Shown: positions 34,889-45,881, counted from the first letter of the stretch. The stretch: 64,000 nucleotides of DNA from Snodgrassella alvi (GCF_002777855.1 NZ_MEIK01000028.1:1-64000); one strand, 5' to 3'. Program-made: numbers and translations. Notes: a model not told the origin generated them from the sequence alone.

Positions 34889-37800
34889 TTACCATTTATA
34901 GCCAACACCTGCGTTGAAACCTGTTTCATGGCCGGTGGTGGATACGCCTGCACCCCATGAGAATTTACCGGTGTTATTGGTGGCTTTGTAGTTGATGCCG
35001 ACAGCGGTATAGCCATGGTATGAACCCATACCTACGCCTACGGTCTGTTCACCTGCATTAAGCTGTGGCAGATAGGCGCCAGACAAGGCCATGGCCAGTG
35101 CGGTACCAGAGTAGGCGCGACGTTCGACGTGCTGAACGCGATCGTTGACGTAACTCAGGTTACGGTTGATGTTTTCCATCTGGGAATTGACACCTTTAAG
35201 CTGGGCAACGTTGACTGCATCGGTGTCTGCTGTACCGGCAGCCACGCCAGTAATCTGGCGGTAAACGCCTTTAGATGCATCTCCCACGGACACAGCTGCT
35301 TCGGTGCTGGTGGTGGCCATAATGGCTCTTGCCTGCTGTCCGGTAGCCGTTACGGGTATATAACCGCTAATGCCGCCTGCTGTGCTGGCTACTGAGTTGG
35401 CTCCCAGTGCGATACCGCCTGCCTGTGTGACACTGGCATGGTTGCCGATGGCCACGCCGCCAGCTGTGCCAGCTGATGCTTGTGACCCAATGGCTATGGC
35501 GTCATTACCACTAGCTGAGGCTGCGCCACCGATGGCAACTGAGTTGGTGCCACTGGCTGAAGCGACGCTCAGGGTGGAGTTAACTTTGGCGTATTTGCTG
35601 CCTCCGTTGTACAGATTGGTTAAGGCATCACCGACATTATTGGCAGTTATTGTGCTGCCATCGGCGGCTGTGGTGCTGTAGCTTGGCGCATTGAAGCCGC
35701 CGTTACCGGCACGTGTAACCGGACTGTAGCTGGCATTGCCTCCCAAGCTGGCAGCCACGGCAGTCAGTGCATCTGCTGTTGAAGTAGACAATTTTTCGGT
35801 GTCTGCAATCGCTTTGTTGGCTTTATTGGCAGCTTCCGCGATGGCTGCATTATTGCCGCTGCCGCCCTGATTGGTTAGCTTCTGGTCAAATGCTGTCGAC
35901 AGGGACTGAATATCGTCCTTAAAGTCATTTCGCATCTTCCACAACTGGCTGCCATTAACGGCGTCTTTGGAGTCCTTATTCTCATCACCAACTGCTACAT
36001 TGGTAATTTTCTGACCGCTAGACGAGCCACGACCTGCATCGTATACGGTACCATTCCATTGTAATGCGTTTTTCTGCAATGTTTCCAGTGAAGTGGATAA
36101 TCCAGCCGGTACGTTGCCTGTAGCAATAGTTAGCTGATCCTGAAGGCTGGAGAGACTAGTTGATGTGCTTGTAGACAGGGAGTATAACTGCCGTCCATTT
36201 ACTGCCTGATTTGAGTCGGCAGATATGGTGCCATCTGCAACGTTGCTGATGGTTTTTTCATTTCCGGCTCGGGTCAATGAATAGAGGCTATTGATCTCGT
36301 CATCGTACATTACGGCGTGTTTTTTTACATATTCCAGTTCAGATTTGGTATCAGAGAGATCTGAACTTACAGATGCAATTTGTTTGGATGTGGTGGCCAT
36401 ATTTTCCTGAGTGGTGGAAATTAAGCCCTGAACGGTCTGCATTTTTTTGTTGACTTCATCCAGATTCAATTTGTTCTGACTGGCAATATTTTCCACAGAG
36501 GAAGATACTGAACTCAGGATAGAGGATGACAGGCTGAATAGCTGTCCGCCGTTGACGGCATCGGTTGAGTTTTGGTTAACATCACCTGAAGCCACTTGGA
36601 GAATTTTCTGTGCAGTACCGGAGCCATGGCTGGCATCGTAACCTGAACCATTCCACATTAGGGCGTCTTTTTGCAAAGTACTGAGGCTGTTGGCTGTGGT
36701 GCTCAATCCTGTAGCCAGACTTGAGATGCTATTGCTGATATTGGTGAGGTCAGTGCTGTTTCCAGATGCAATGCTGGACAGGCTTTCACTGAATGAAGAT
36801 GAAAGCGAGAATAGCTGGCTACCGTTGACAGCATCAGTAGAATCTTTACGGACGCCACCGGCTGCTACATTGGTAATTCTTTGGGCACTGTCTGAACCAT
36901 GGCTGGCATCGTAAGCATTACCTTTCCATTGCAAGGCATCTTTCTGTAATGAATTGATGTTGTTTGCTGCGGTAGACAGACTATCGGCCAGTGTCGAGGT
37001 GGATTTGAATACATTATCAATGCGTAAATTGGTTGTACTCAGGCCGGTGGAAAAGGTATTAGATAAAGTATTAGACAGATTATCCATTCCACTGATGGTA
37101 GCTGTGGAAAGAGAATATAACTGTCCGGCATTGACAGCATTGGTGGAATTTTCGCTTACGTCACCGGCCGCTACGTTAACAATTCTTTGAGCATTGCCAG
37201 TGCCATGGCTGGCATCATAAGCAGCACCATTCCACTGTAAAGCATCTTTTTGCAATATGCTAATGTTATTGGCTGCACTGCTAACACTTGAGCTTAGTTT
37301 GGAGAGGTTGTTGTTAGTGGTGTTTAGATCATTACTGTTTCCAGCTGCCATGCTGGTCAGACTATCATTGAATGATGATGACAGTGAATACAGCTGACTG
37401 CCGTTTATGGCATCAGTAGAATTACCATTGACGTCACCTGTTGCCACTTTGGTAATCTTTTGTGCCGAGTCTGTGCCGTGACTGGCATCATAAGCGTTGC
37501 CATTCCACTGCAGAGCATTTTTCTGGATAGTACTGATGTTGTTCACGGCAGTAGATAAACTTCCGGCAATGGTTGAAGTGGACTGAGATATCATATCAAT
37601 GCGGGTTTTAGCATAGCCGAGGCCGGTAGAAAGGCTGTTACTAAAACTATAAGCAAGATTATCTATATCGGTGGTAGTAGACGTAGACAAAGAGTAAAGC
37701 TGTCCACCGTTTACGGCATCGGTAGAGTCTTGGTTGATGTCGCCGGCTGCCACATTAATGATTCTTTGAGCAGTACCGGAGCCATGGCTAGCATCAAAAG

Positions 37801-40800
37801 CAGTACCATTCCACTGTAACGCATTTTTTTGCAGGGTACTGATACTGTTTACGGCAGAAGACAGATTGCCTGCAATGGTTGTCGTAGAATGAGATACTGT
37901 GTCAATACGGTTACTCGCTGTATTCAGGCTGGTGGTCAGAGTATTTACTGCATTATTCACTTGCCCCAGACCGCCAGAAGTAGAACTGGAAAGAGAATGC
38001 AGTTGAGCACCATTAACGGCATCAGAGGATGTATCGGTTACATCACCAGCAGCTACGTTAGTAATCTTCTGTGGATTACCAGAACCATGGCTAGCATCGA
38101 AGGCGGTACCATTCCACTGTAAGGCATCTTTTTGTAAGTTGCCGATGCTATTGGCAGCAGAAGAAAGGCTCCTGGCAATAGTCGTAGTGGACTGAGATAT
38201 TGTGTCAATGCGTCCTTGAGTGGCAATTAAAGATGTACTTAACTGATCGATTGTATTGTTGATATTTCCAATATTACCGCCTGATATGTTGTTGATGGTA
38301 TTGCTAACCGTAGTGGAAAGAGAATAAAGCTGTCCGCCATTGACCGCATCAGTAGAATCCTGACTTACGTCACCGCTAGCGACTTTGATAATTTTCTGTG
38401 CAACCGATGAACCATGGCTGGCATCATAAGCGGCACCGTTCCATTGCAGAGCATCTTTTTGCAAAATAGTAATGCTGTTGTTGGCAGTAGACAGATTACC
38501 GACAATTGCTGTGGTGGACTGAGATAAATTATCAATGCGAGAGATTACTGTACTCAGATTACCAGAAACGGTGCTGGAAAGAGAAAACAATTGTCCGCCA
38601 TTTACGGCATCGGTTGATTCTCTAGTCTCTTTACCTGCTGCTACCATGGTGATTTTTTGTGCATTGCCAGTACCGTGACTGGCATCATAAGCATCATTAT
38701 TCCATTGCAGCGCATTTTTCTGTATGTCTGTGATATTGTTTATGACACTGGATAGATTAGTCTGAATCTGGCTGGTGGAATTGGAAAGAGCATTAATCTG
38801 TAAGTTGGTGTTATTTAGTGCTCCGGTAAGATTATTCACCGAAGTGGACACCGTATTTAGGGAGCTATTGGTGCTATATAACTGACTACCATTCACCGCA
38901 TCGGTAGAATTCTGATTGACATCACCTAGGGCTAGATTAGTAATTTTCTGCGGACCATCCATACCACGGCTGGCCGTGAAATTGCCATCTTTCCACTGTA
39001 ATGCATTTTCCTGCATGGAGCTGATGCTGGTATTAACAGTACTTAGATTGTTTGACAACATAGTAGTTGTACCACTAAGTGTGTCGATACGATTAATCGC
39101 ACCATTTAGTTTTCCGGTCAAATTTCCGACGGAGCTGATGATTGAGCTTACACTGAGGTTGGTATTGTATAGTTGTCCACCAGTTACTGCATCGCTAGAA
39201 TCTCTATCAATTTTTCCAATAGCTAGATTGGTGATTTTTGTATATTTAGCATCATAATTGTCACCGTTAATTAGTAAAGCATTTTGCTGCAGGCTATTAA
39301 TTTTGTCCGTAGCAGTGGATAAACTGCCGGAAATTCTGGAAGTGGAATCTGCGATACTGTTGATTCGTATAGCGTTGTTGTTCAAGCTGTTGGTTAAATC
39401 AGCCATCGAGTTTGTGATGGCAGAAATTTTTGTATTGGTTTCAAAAAGCTGACTACCATTAATAGCTTGGGTTGAAGTAGGTGATACATCTCCATTATCA
39501 ATATTTATTATTTTCTGTGGTTTACCATTTCGTAGCAGATCGTAAGCACCGTACTCAGTATTCCATTGAATAGAATCGTTTTTGAGTGTACTGAGATTAT
39601 TATTAGTTGTGCTTAGGCCTTTGTTTAAGGCATCGATATTATTTGCCAGAGCATCAATTTTGCTCGTGGTATTCCGAACAGTGCTGATTGTGGTAGACAA
39701 AGAGCTGATACCAGTTGAAGCCGAGCTAGACAACTGAAATATCTGGCCAGCATTGACTGCGTCGGTAGAATTGGGAGCCAAAATGCCAGTTTCAATGTTA
39801 GTGATTCGTTGTGGTGAACCGCTATCGTGACTGGCGTCATAGGCAATACCATTCCATTTTAGTGCAGAAGACTGCAATGTATTCAGACTAGTACCAACTG
39901 TGGCAATGGAATTATTTGCCTTTTCCAAAGTTGTATTGGTTGTATATAACTGCGAAGCATTGACAGCATCGGTAGAATTTGCGCCTAAAGTACCATTACT
40001 CACATTGGTAATCTTTTGTGGTGTACCAGAATCATGGCTTGCATCATAGGCCGCCCCATTCCACTTCAGTGCAGAAGTCTGCAATGTGCTTAGACTGCTT
40101 GAAATGTTATTTATGTTATTGTAATTGTTAAAATTGGATGTAGAAACCGAAGACAAAATAGAATTAGTGGTGTAAAGCTGACTACCATTAATTGCTTCAT
40201 AGGAATTAGCTGCTAGCTGTCCGGGAGCTACATTAGTAATCCTTTGCGGAGCCCCTGAATTATGACTTGCATCATATGCAGACATTAATTCGTTCCACTG
40301 TAGGGCATTGTTTTGTAATTTGTTTGCAGAAGCAGTAACTATATTTAGGGAGTCGCTAACTGTAGATAGGCTAAAGTTAGTGGTATATAACTGGTTTCCG
40401 GTAACTGCATCTGAAGAATCAACATTCAGGGTGCCGTTTGCTAAATTGGTGATTTTGTATCTAGCACCTTGGACGCCGTGGCTGGCGTCATATCCAGCCG
40501 TTCCATCCTGATAGCGCTTCCATTGCAAGGCATCTGTCTGCAAATTATTAACAGTTGTAGATACATTATTTGCAGATGATGATAATGAAGTGAGGATGGA
40601 GTTGGTTGTAGACAGCTGACTGCCAGTTACTGCGTCTGTAGAACCGGCTAATAATGAACCGGCTGCAACATTGGTGATTTTTTGCGGTGCACCGGAACCA
40701 TGGCTGGCATCATACGCATTACCATTCCATTGCAGGGCGTCTTTTTGTAAAGCAGAAACATTGGTATTTAATGTGTTGATGTTGTTATTGACGTTACTAA

Positions 40801-43072
40801 GGTCACCTGCTTTGCTTAAGGTAGTAGAGAAAGAATTCAGTGTGGTAGAAGTTAAGGTAGAAATACTGTAAAGCTGTCCGGCATTAACTGCATCAGTAGA
40901 ATTGGCTGCCAGGTCGGATGCAGCAATATTCGTAATTTTTTGAGCGGTGCCCGAATCGTGACTCGCATCATAAGAAGAGCCATTCCATTGCAAAGCATCT
41001 TTTTGTAGGTTAGTAATTTTATTGTTTAGGGTACTAATGCTCGTGTTAGCGGAACTTAAATTAGTGCCTAAAGATATGACGCTGTTGCTTAAAATGCCAA
41101 TGTTGGAATTAACATTACTTAAATCTCCGGCACGCTCTAATACAGAGGAAAGGGTACTTAAGCCGGTCGAGGATGATGTAGAAAGAGTATAAAATTGTGC
41201 ACCATTGATCGCATCTGTAGAAGTAAAGGCTACAGAACCGGCAGCAATATTAGTAATTCTTTGAGCTGAAGTAGTGCCATGACTTGCATCATAAGCATTG
41301 CCGTTCCATTGTAGGGCATCTTTCTTCAGACCGGAAATATTGTTGGTTATGGAGCTGATATTGGTATTGATATTAGTCAGGTCACCGACTTTGCCTAAGG
41401 TTGTAGACAGCGAATTCAGCGTTGTGGCAGTAGAGGATGAAATACTGTAAAGCTGCCCGGCGTTGACTGCATCAGTAGAATTGGCTACTAGTTCGGCTGC
41501 AGCGACATTGGTAATTTTCTGAGCGATGTTTGTACCATGACTGGCATCATAGGCAGTGCCATTCCACTGTAAAGCATCTTTTTGTAAATTACTAATATTG
41601 GTGTTCAGGGTGCTGATGCTGGTATTAGCACTGGTCATTCCGGTGTTTAAAGTAGAAATACTATTGTAAGCTGAGCTTAGGCCGGTAGATGCAGACGAAG
41701 ACAAAGTATAAAGTTGCCCACCGTTGACAGCATCTGTGGAAGATGATGTGACAGACCCAGCAGCAACATTAGTAATTTGCTGAGCAGCATTCGTACCATG
41801 GCTGGCATCATAGGCAGTGCCATTCCATTGGAGTGCATCTTTCTGCAGACCGGATACATTTGTGCTAAGCGTGCTGACGCTATTATTCAAAGGGGTTAAA
41901 TCGGATGCTGCATTGATTGCAGTAGACAGACTGGTGAAGCCGTCCGAAGTATAGTTTGCAAGATTTTTTAATTGGGCAACGTTAACCGCATCTGTATCGG
42001 CTGTACCAGCTGCCAGACCGTTAATCTGGCGGGTAATCTGAGAAGTTGAGTTACCGATGGCAACCGCAGCTGCAGTACTTTTCCATGTTGCAGACTGATT
42101 AGTGGTGTTAGTATTTTTTCCAGAGGGGTCAAAGCCAACAACACCGGCATCGGTATTGGCCAGAGAATCACTACCCAATGCCACAGATTTTTCCAGAGTG
42201 GCATTGGCATTGGCACCTATAGCAGTTGCGCTATCTTTCTGTGCCACACTGCTCAAACCAACTGCTACACTGCCGATACCATCGGAAGTTGCTAGTGACC
42301 CCAGTGCTACTGCTGAAGTGCCGGTAGCCTGTGAACCAACGCCCATTGCTATTGAGGTTATTCCAGAGGCCAGAGCTGCGACTCCATATGCCTGTGCGCC
42401 ACCGGCTGTAGCAGTGGCATTATTCCCGAAAGCGGTTGAGTAGTTACCTGTGGCATAAGATCCGCAGCCAGTTGCAAAAGAATAGACGCCGTAAGCCAAT
42501 GGCATAATATTCGAGTCTCCTCCGGTAGGTGTACCCATGAAACCGCTTGAACCGTTTGTTATTCCGTTTGTTACGCCGTCACCATTCCAGTTTTGTTGAC
42601 CGTTACTCGTGCCGTAAGGATTAGTGGTTACAGTACCTCCTAACACGGTTTTGCCGGTAAAGGATGTATTTTGCACAAAACGCAGGTATTCTTCTTGCGC
42701 TGAGATGCCTGTTTGACCTATATTTCTACGGCCATTCACTTTGTCTGCACCACACCAGTCATCATCGCCTGAAAGAACAACGCTACCATGGCTTCCATTT
42801 GAATATAATACACCTGCGGTGGTACTGCTAGGACTTAACGAACCTGTAATGGCTACGTTTGCTGCAGTAGCTGGTGTAATGATATGCAATTGCAGCATAA
42901 GTGCGGTAAGCGTAATGCTGACAATTTTTTTCAGTCCACATTTATTTAGTAATCTTTTACACAAGGGAAGGTCAGAGACGATATTCGATTTTGTATGGCT
43001 ATTCGCTAATTCTGATGCTGCTACCCATGTTTGTGTGTGTTCATTCCAGACATTACGGTAAACCTTGTTCAT
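34889..43072 (-). CDS. Trimeric autotransporter adhesin (YadA/Hia family), 2727 residues
   Basis: A type Vc surface adhesin that forms a trimeric fibre on the outer membrane. The N terminus MNKVYRNVWNEHTQTWVAAS is an ESPR extended signal peptide, with cleavage expected near residue 70 (PATAA). A YadA-type head follows at about 190-330 (TAFGNNATA, VALGSLATSDGIGSVAVG, SVALGSDSL). A HANS/neck motif TADTDAVNVAQL occurs first near 360 and again before the anchor. Between them are 22 modules of 75-130 residues built on DALQWNGTAYDASHG, ITNVAAG and STDAVNGGQLYSLS, separated by Ser/Thr/Asn-rich coiled-coil linkers. A second head-like block precedes the C-terminal beta-barrel anchor (YSGTALAMALSGAYLPQLNA to a final GVGYKW). 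The ribosome binding site is AGGAG. The ligand is unknown; it is probably a host or biofilm adhesin. Confidence 0.96.
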   Translation of the reverse strand: MNKVYRNVWNEHTQTWVAASELANSHTKSNIVSDLPLCKRLLNKCGLKKIVSITLTALMLQLHIITPATAANVAITGSLSPSSTTAGVLYSNGSHGSVVLSGDDDWCGADKVNGRRNIGQTGISAQEEYLRFVQNTSFTGKTVLGGTVTTNPYGTSNGQQNWNGDGVTNGITNGSSGFMGTPTGGDSNIMPLAYGVYSFATGCGSYATGNYSTAFGNNATATAGGAQAYGVAALASGITSIAMGVGSQATGTSAVALGSLATSDGIGSVAVGLSSVAQKDSATAIGANANATLEKSVALGSDSLANTDAGVVGFDPSGKNTNTTNQSATWKSTAAAVAIGNSTSQITRQINGLAAGTADTDAVNVAQLKNLANYTSDGFTSLSTAINAASDLTPLNNSVSTLSTNVSGLQKDALQWNGTAYDASHGTNAAQQITNVAAGSVTSSSTDAVNGGQLYTLSSSASTGLSSAYNSISTLNTGMTSANTSISTLNTNISNLQKDALQWNGTAYDASHGTNIAQKITNVAAAELVANSTDAVNAGQLYSISSSTATTLNSLSTTLGKVGDLTNINTNISSITNNISGLKKDALQWNGNAYDASHGTTSAQRITNIAAGSVAFTSTDAINGAQFYTLSTSSSTGLSTLSSVLERAGDLSNVNSNIGILSNSVISLGTNLSSANTSISTLNNKITNLQKDALQWNGSSYDASHDSGTAQKITNIAASDLAANSTDAVNAGQLYSISTLTSTTLNSFSTTLSKAGDLSNVNNNINTLNTNVSALQKDALQWNGNAYDASHGSGAPQKITNVAAGSLLAGSTDAVTGSQLSTTNSILTSLSSSANNVSTTVNNLQTDALQWKRYQDGTAGYDASHGVQGARYKITNLANGTLNVDSSDAVTGNQLYTTNFSLSTVSDSLNIVTASANKLQNNALQWNELMSAYDASHNSGAPQRITNVAPGQLAANSYEAINGSQLYTTNSILSSVSTSNFNNYNNINNISSSLSTLQTSALKWNGAAYDASHDSGTPQKITNVSNGTLGANSTDAVNASQLYTTNTTLEKANNSIATVGTSLNTLQSSALKWNGIAYDASHDSGSPQRITNIETGILAPNSTDAVNAGQIFQLSSSASTGISSLSTTISTVRNTTSKIDALANNIDALNKGLSTTNNNLSTLKNDSIQWNTEYGAYDLLRNGKPQKIINIDNGDVSPTSTQAINGSQLFETNTKISAITNSMADLTNSLNNNAIRINSIADSTSRISGSLSTATDKINSLQQNALLINGDNYDAKYTKITNLAIGKIDRDSSDAVTGGQLYNTNLSVSSIISSVGNLTGKLNGAINRIDTLSGTTTMLSNNLSTVNTSISSMQENALQWKDGNFTASRGMDGPQKITNLALGDVNQNSTDAVNGSQLYSTNSSLNTVSTSVNNLTGALNNTNLQINALSNSTSQIQTNLSSVINNITDIQKNALQWNNDAYDASHGTGNAQKITMVAAGKETRESTDAVNGGQLFSLSSTVSGNLSTVISRIDNLSQSTTAIVGNLSTANNSITILQKDALQWNGAAYDASHGSSVAQKIIKVASGDVSQDSTDAVNGGQLYSLSTTVSNTINNISGGNIGNINNTIDQLSTSLIATQGRIDTISQSTTTIARSLSSAANSIGNLQKDALQWNGTAFDASHGSGNPQKITNVAAGDVTDTSSDAVNGAQLHSLSSSTSGGLGQVNNAVNTLTTSLNTASNRIDTVSHSTTTIAGNLSSAVNSISTLQKNALQWNGTAFDASHGSGTAQRIINVAAGDINQDSTDAVNGGQLYSLSTSTTTDIDNLAYSFSNSLSTGLGYAKTRIDMISQSTSTIAGSLSTAVNNISTIQKNALQWNGNAYDASHGTDSAQKITKVATGDVNGNSTDAINGSQLYSLSSSFNDSLTSMAAGNSNDLNTTNNNLSKLSSSVSSAANNISILQKDALQWNGAAYDASHGTGNAQRIVNVAAGDVSENSTNAVNAGQLYSLSTATISGMDNLSNTLSNTFSTGLSTTNLRIDNVFKSTSTLADSLSTAANNINSLQKDALQWKGNAYDASHGSDSAQRITNVAAGGVRKDSTDAVNGSQLFSLSSSFSESLSSIASGNSTDLTNISNSISSLATGLSTTANSLSTLQKDALMWNGSGYDASHGSGTAQKILQVASGDVNQNSTDAVNGGQLFSLSSSILSSVSSSVENIASQNKLNLDEVNKKMQTVQGLISTTQENMATTSKQIASVSSDLSDTKSELEYVKKHAVMYDDEINSLYSLTRAGNEKTISNVADGTISADSNQAVNGRQLYSLSTSTSTSLSSLQDQLTIATGNVPAGLSTSLETLQKNALQWNGTVYDAGRGSSSGQKITNVAVGDENKDSKDAVNGSQLWKMRNDFKDDIQSLSTAFDQKLTNQGGSGNNAAIAEAANKANKAIADTEKLSTSTADALTAVAASLGGNASYSPVTRAGNGGFNAPSYSTTAADGSTITANNVGDALTNLYNGGSKYAKVNSTLSVASASGTNSVAIGGAASASGNDAIAIGSQASAGTAGGVAIGNHASVTQAGGIALGANSVASTAGGISGYIPVTATGQQARAIMATTSTEAAVSVGDASKGVYRQITGVAAGTADTDAVNVAQLKGVNSQMENINRNLSYVNDRVQHVERRAYSGTALAMALSGAYLPQLNAGEQTVGVGMGSYHGYTAVGINYKATNNTGKFSWGAGVSTTGHETGFNAGVGYKW
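35900..41860 (-). repeat. Tandem array of about 22 adhesin modules
   Basis: Within the adhesin gene, a unit of roughly 230-390 bases recurs about 22 times. Each unit has a core encoding (D/N)AL(Q/K)W-N-x-x-YDASH, then ITN(V/I)A, then STDAVN-x-x-QL(Y/F). The first five and the last ten units are most alike (LQKDALQWNG), while units 6-12 diverge, for example KWNG, QWKRYQDG and LLINGDNYDAK. This pattern fits repeated duplication and recombination between copies. Confidence 0.9.
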
Positions 43073-43856
43073 AGGTGACTCCTGATTTTGATTAATTAAC
43101 TAACAAACAAACTAAACCTCTTATTTAAATTTCTTTTTCTGCGGTGTTCTGTTGATACCTACAAATAAAAACTGTAAATCTGAAAACAAATTGCCTGTAT
43201 TTCTATCCATTAATCATTAATTAATAATTAATGGCAGCTGTGATGGCAGATTACGCTTGAAAAAAAGATGCTTATAAGTTCTTAATTTTTAATTATTTAT
43301 ATTTTCGGAAGAGTGGTTGATTTAACCTAATGATGTAACTATTTAATATAATGGTATTAATTTAGACTTAAATTTAATATTTAAATTAATTAATTAACAA
43401 ATGTGGGTATTTAAAAAGGGAAATTAGAATAGATGAAGTTTTTATGGTTATGCTGACATTGATTAATGTTTGATTTTGCAGACTATCTATATGAATGTTT
43501 GTAAAAAAATATTACTTCTAAAAATAAATATTCTAAACATAAGTTATGTTTTTTTGCGTGTTTTGGTGTTGTATTCTTAAATATTTTAGATTTTTTATAA
43601 ATGATTTAATGTATGAGTTGTTTTATGTCAAAAGGATAATTTATTACTGTTTTGTGAATTTTTTTGTTTCAGTTGTTAGCTTGTTTTTGTAAAGAACGGT
43701 GTTCTATAAAGTATTCTGTGTAGTAGGTTATCTGCATCAATCTGCTTTTGGCAAAATATGATGGTATTTAATTGTTTTGTTATTGACCACTACAGGATAG
43801 ATATTAGTAGATGATATGCCAGCAGTTTTGCTGTCTGCTGGCGCTGTATTTTGCAG
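43073..43856. other. AT-rich region upstream of the adhesin gene
   Basis: 784 very AT-rich bases with no supported gene; it must include the adhesin promoter. Several short TTAATTAA-type palindromes occur near 43210 and 43385. A hairpin GCCAGCAG/CTGCTGGC (43818-43842) lies just past the entA stop but has no U-tract. No simple-sequence phase-variation tract was found. Confidence 0.35.
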
Positions 43857-44624
43857 CTAAACACCTAGTGTGGCTCCGCCATCTACCACAATTTCCTGCA
43901 TGGTTATCTGAGCTGCTTCTTCGGAAAGCAGAAAGAATACGGTGTTGGCTATGTCTGCGGGCTGAGCTAGCTTTCTGAGCGGAATACCGAGGCGATATTG
44001 GCTTAAATCGCCATCAATAATGCTGGCCGGTGGCTGGTTATCTGGCCAGAGTTGCTGCTGCATAGCAGTGAGGGTGGAGCCGGGGGAGACGATGTTGACG
44101 CGGACGTAAGGGACGACTTCGAGTGCCAGATTGCGACAAAAATGGCTGAGCGCGGCTTTGGTGGTGGCGTACAGACCGAGCTGGGTACGAGGCATGCGTG
44201 CGCTGTTGGAGCTGATGGTGACGATGCTGCCTTGCTGCTGCTGATAGAAATGGCGTGCCATATGCTGGCTGATGGATACGGGGCCAAGCAGGTTGACATT
44301 CAAGCTGGTTTGCCATTGTGCCTGTGTGGCGTTGAGTAGTGATGTGAGAATGAGCATGCCGGCACAGTTAACGAGTCCGGTGATGTGGTGTTGGACGATG
44401 AGGGTGTTGAGTAGGATCAGGGTTTCTTCACAGGCACTGATATCTTGACTAATCCCAATCCAGCTGGGTTCATAGGGCGGCTCAATCATTTGCTGTATCG
44501 GCCAGCTTGCTGGCACCGGCTGTTTGTCGATACCGATTACTTTGTAGTTTTGCTGAAGAAGCCGGAGGGCTACAGCTGCACCGATGCCCTGTGCGGCACC
44601 GGTGACGATAATGGTTGGTTGCAT
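43857..44624 (-). CDS. entA: 2,3-dihydro-2,3-dihydroxybenzoate dehydrogenase
   Basis: A 255-residue short-chain dehydrogenase that oxidises 2,3-dihydro-DHB to 2,3-dihydroxybenzoate, the catechol block of the siderophore. The NAD-binding loop is VTGAAQGIGAAVALRLL, the motif NCAG is present, and the catalytic Tyr-Lys pair lies in GLYATTKAALSHF with Ser in SIVTISSNSAR. The C-terminal QITMQEIVVDGGATLGV is typical of EntA/DhbA. AAGGAG precedes the ATG, 18 bases after entC. Assignment rests on the neighbouring entC, entB and entE genes as well as on sequence. Confidence 0.94.
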   Translation of the reverse strand: MQPTIIVTGAAQGIGAAVALRLLQQNYKVIGIDKQPVPASWPIQQMIEPPYEPSWIGISQDISACEETLILLNTLIVQHHITGLVNCAGMLILTSLLNATQAQWQTSLNVNLLGPVSISQHMARHFYQQQQGSIVTISSNSARMPRTQLGLYATTKAALSHFCRNLALEVVPYVRVNIVSPGSTLTAMQQQLWPDNQPPASIIDGDLSQYRLGIPLRKLAQPADIANTVFFLLSEEAAQITMQEIVVDGGATLGV

Positions 44625-44642
44625 GTGGTTCTCCTTGCGTTA

Positions 44643-45797
44643 TTAAAACTGAAATACGTTGAGCATGGTTTGCATTTTGGCTTCGGTTTCAAGCCATTCG
44701 GTGGCGGCATCGGAGCCCACTACGATACCGGCTCCGGCATAAAGGCGAATTTTGTTTTGGTTGAGCAGGCCATTACGGATGGTGACGACCCATTCGCCGT
44801 TGCCTTCGGCATCCATCCATCCATTGAGCCCGCTGTAGTAGTGACGGTTGTAGCCTTCATGGCTGAGGATAAATTGTTTGGCTACTGGGGTGGGTGTACC
44901 ACAGACTGCCGGTGTTGGATGCAGATGCAGTGCAAGATTCAGGGCATCAGGGGCGCTGGGTTGTAGCTGTCCCTGAAATACCGACGACAGGTGAAACATG
45001 GTAGAGGTGGTAAGAATGTCTGGCGTTTCTGAGGCGCTGTATTCATTGCAGTATTTGCTAAGCTGATGGCGAATGTTGTCGATGACAAACTGGTGCTCGT
45101 ACCGATCTTTGGCTGAGTGATACAACTCATTACGGATGCGGTTGTTTTCTTCTGTATTGCTGCTGCGCGGACGAGAGCCGGCTAGTGGGTTGCTGCGAAC
45201 TTGTTGCTGCTGGCGTGAAAGCAGGAGTTCTGGGCTGGCGCCAAAGATGTACTGGTTATCTTCAACAGGTATCAAAAAGCTATAGGCATCGGGATTTTGT
45301 TGTGTGAGAGTGTTGAACAGTTGTTCAGGGCTGTGCTGTTGGTTGAATTCGAATTCTGTGGCCTGTGATAACACAATTTTCTGTATATTCCCGCTGTTCA
45401 TGGCTTTTAAGGCTAGCTTGACGCTGTGTTCAAATACCGGACGTTCAACCAGTTTTTTCTGATGCAACATGGTGTTGGGTGCTGCTGTGTGTGCTGGTTG
45501 TTGAGCTGAGTTTGGTGTGGTCTGCTCAAATTCGCTGTAGAAATTAAGGGTGGCATTTTGGTTGGTGTCAAAGGGGATGGCACCGATAAGAATGGGGTGA
45601 GGATACCCTTGGGCTTTGATGAAATTGAAACAGTCAGTTATCTGCTGGTTAAAAGGGGTATCGGAATTAACGGGCATATGGATTTGGTGAATCAGATGCT
45701 GTGCATAGATGTGGTGATTTCTGCTGGCGAAACAGGCCAGTTGATTCTGATAATTTGAAATCAGGGACTGGGAAGCGCTGGATTTTTGTGTCGTCAT
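44643..45797 (-). CDS. entC: Isochorismate synthase
   Basis: A 384-residue chorismate-utilising enzyme that isomerises chorismate to isochorismate, the first committed step to DHB. Conserved segments are ASPELLLSRQQQQVRSNPLA then GSRPRSSNTEENNRIRNEL, HPTPAVCGTPTPVA, GLNGWMDAEGNGEWVVTIRN and RLYAGAGIVVGSDAATEWLE. The length equals EntC/DhbC rather than salicylate synthases. A Fur-box-like site lies 85-103 bases upstream of the ATG, so entC-entA probably form their own iron-regulated unit, separate from the operon of entE, entB, the ABC genes and entD. Confidence 0.95.
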   Translation of the reverse strand: MTTQKSSASQSLISNYQNQLACFASRNHHIYAQHLIHQIHMPVNSDTPFNQQITDCFNFIKAQGYPHPILIGAIPFDTNQNATLNFYSEFEQTTPNSAQQPAHTAAPNTMLHQKKLVERPVFEHSVKLALKAMNSGNIQKIVLSQATEFEFNQQHSPEQLFNTLTQQNPDAYSFLIPVEDNQYIFGASPELLLSRQQQQVRSNPLAGSRPRSSNTEENNRIRNELYHSAKDRYEHQFVIDNIRHQLSKYCNEYSASETPDILTTSTMFHLSSVFQGQLQPSAPDALNLALHLHPTPAVCGTPTPVAKQFILSHEGYNRHYYSGLNGWMDAEGNGEWVVTIRNGLLNQNKIRLYAGAGIVVGSDAATEWLETEAKMQTMLNVFQF

Positions 45798-45881
45798 TTG
45801 GGTTACCTGTGGGGTTGATACTGGCCGGGCTGTAATTAAAAATTCAGAAAAATCAAGCTATGTAAGTTTTGTTATATTAAT

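Noticed and set aside
35900-41860. Regular repeats that could suggest a CRISPR or satellite array
   Set aside because: The periodic words are codons of adhesin modules in one open frame; unit length of 230-390 bases and sequence drift do not fit CRISPR.
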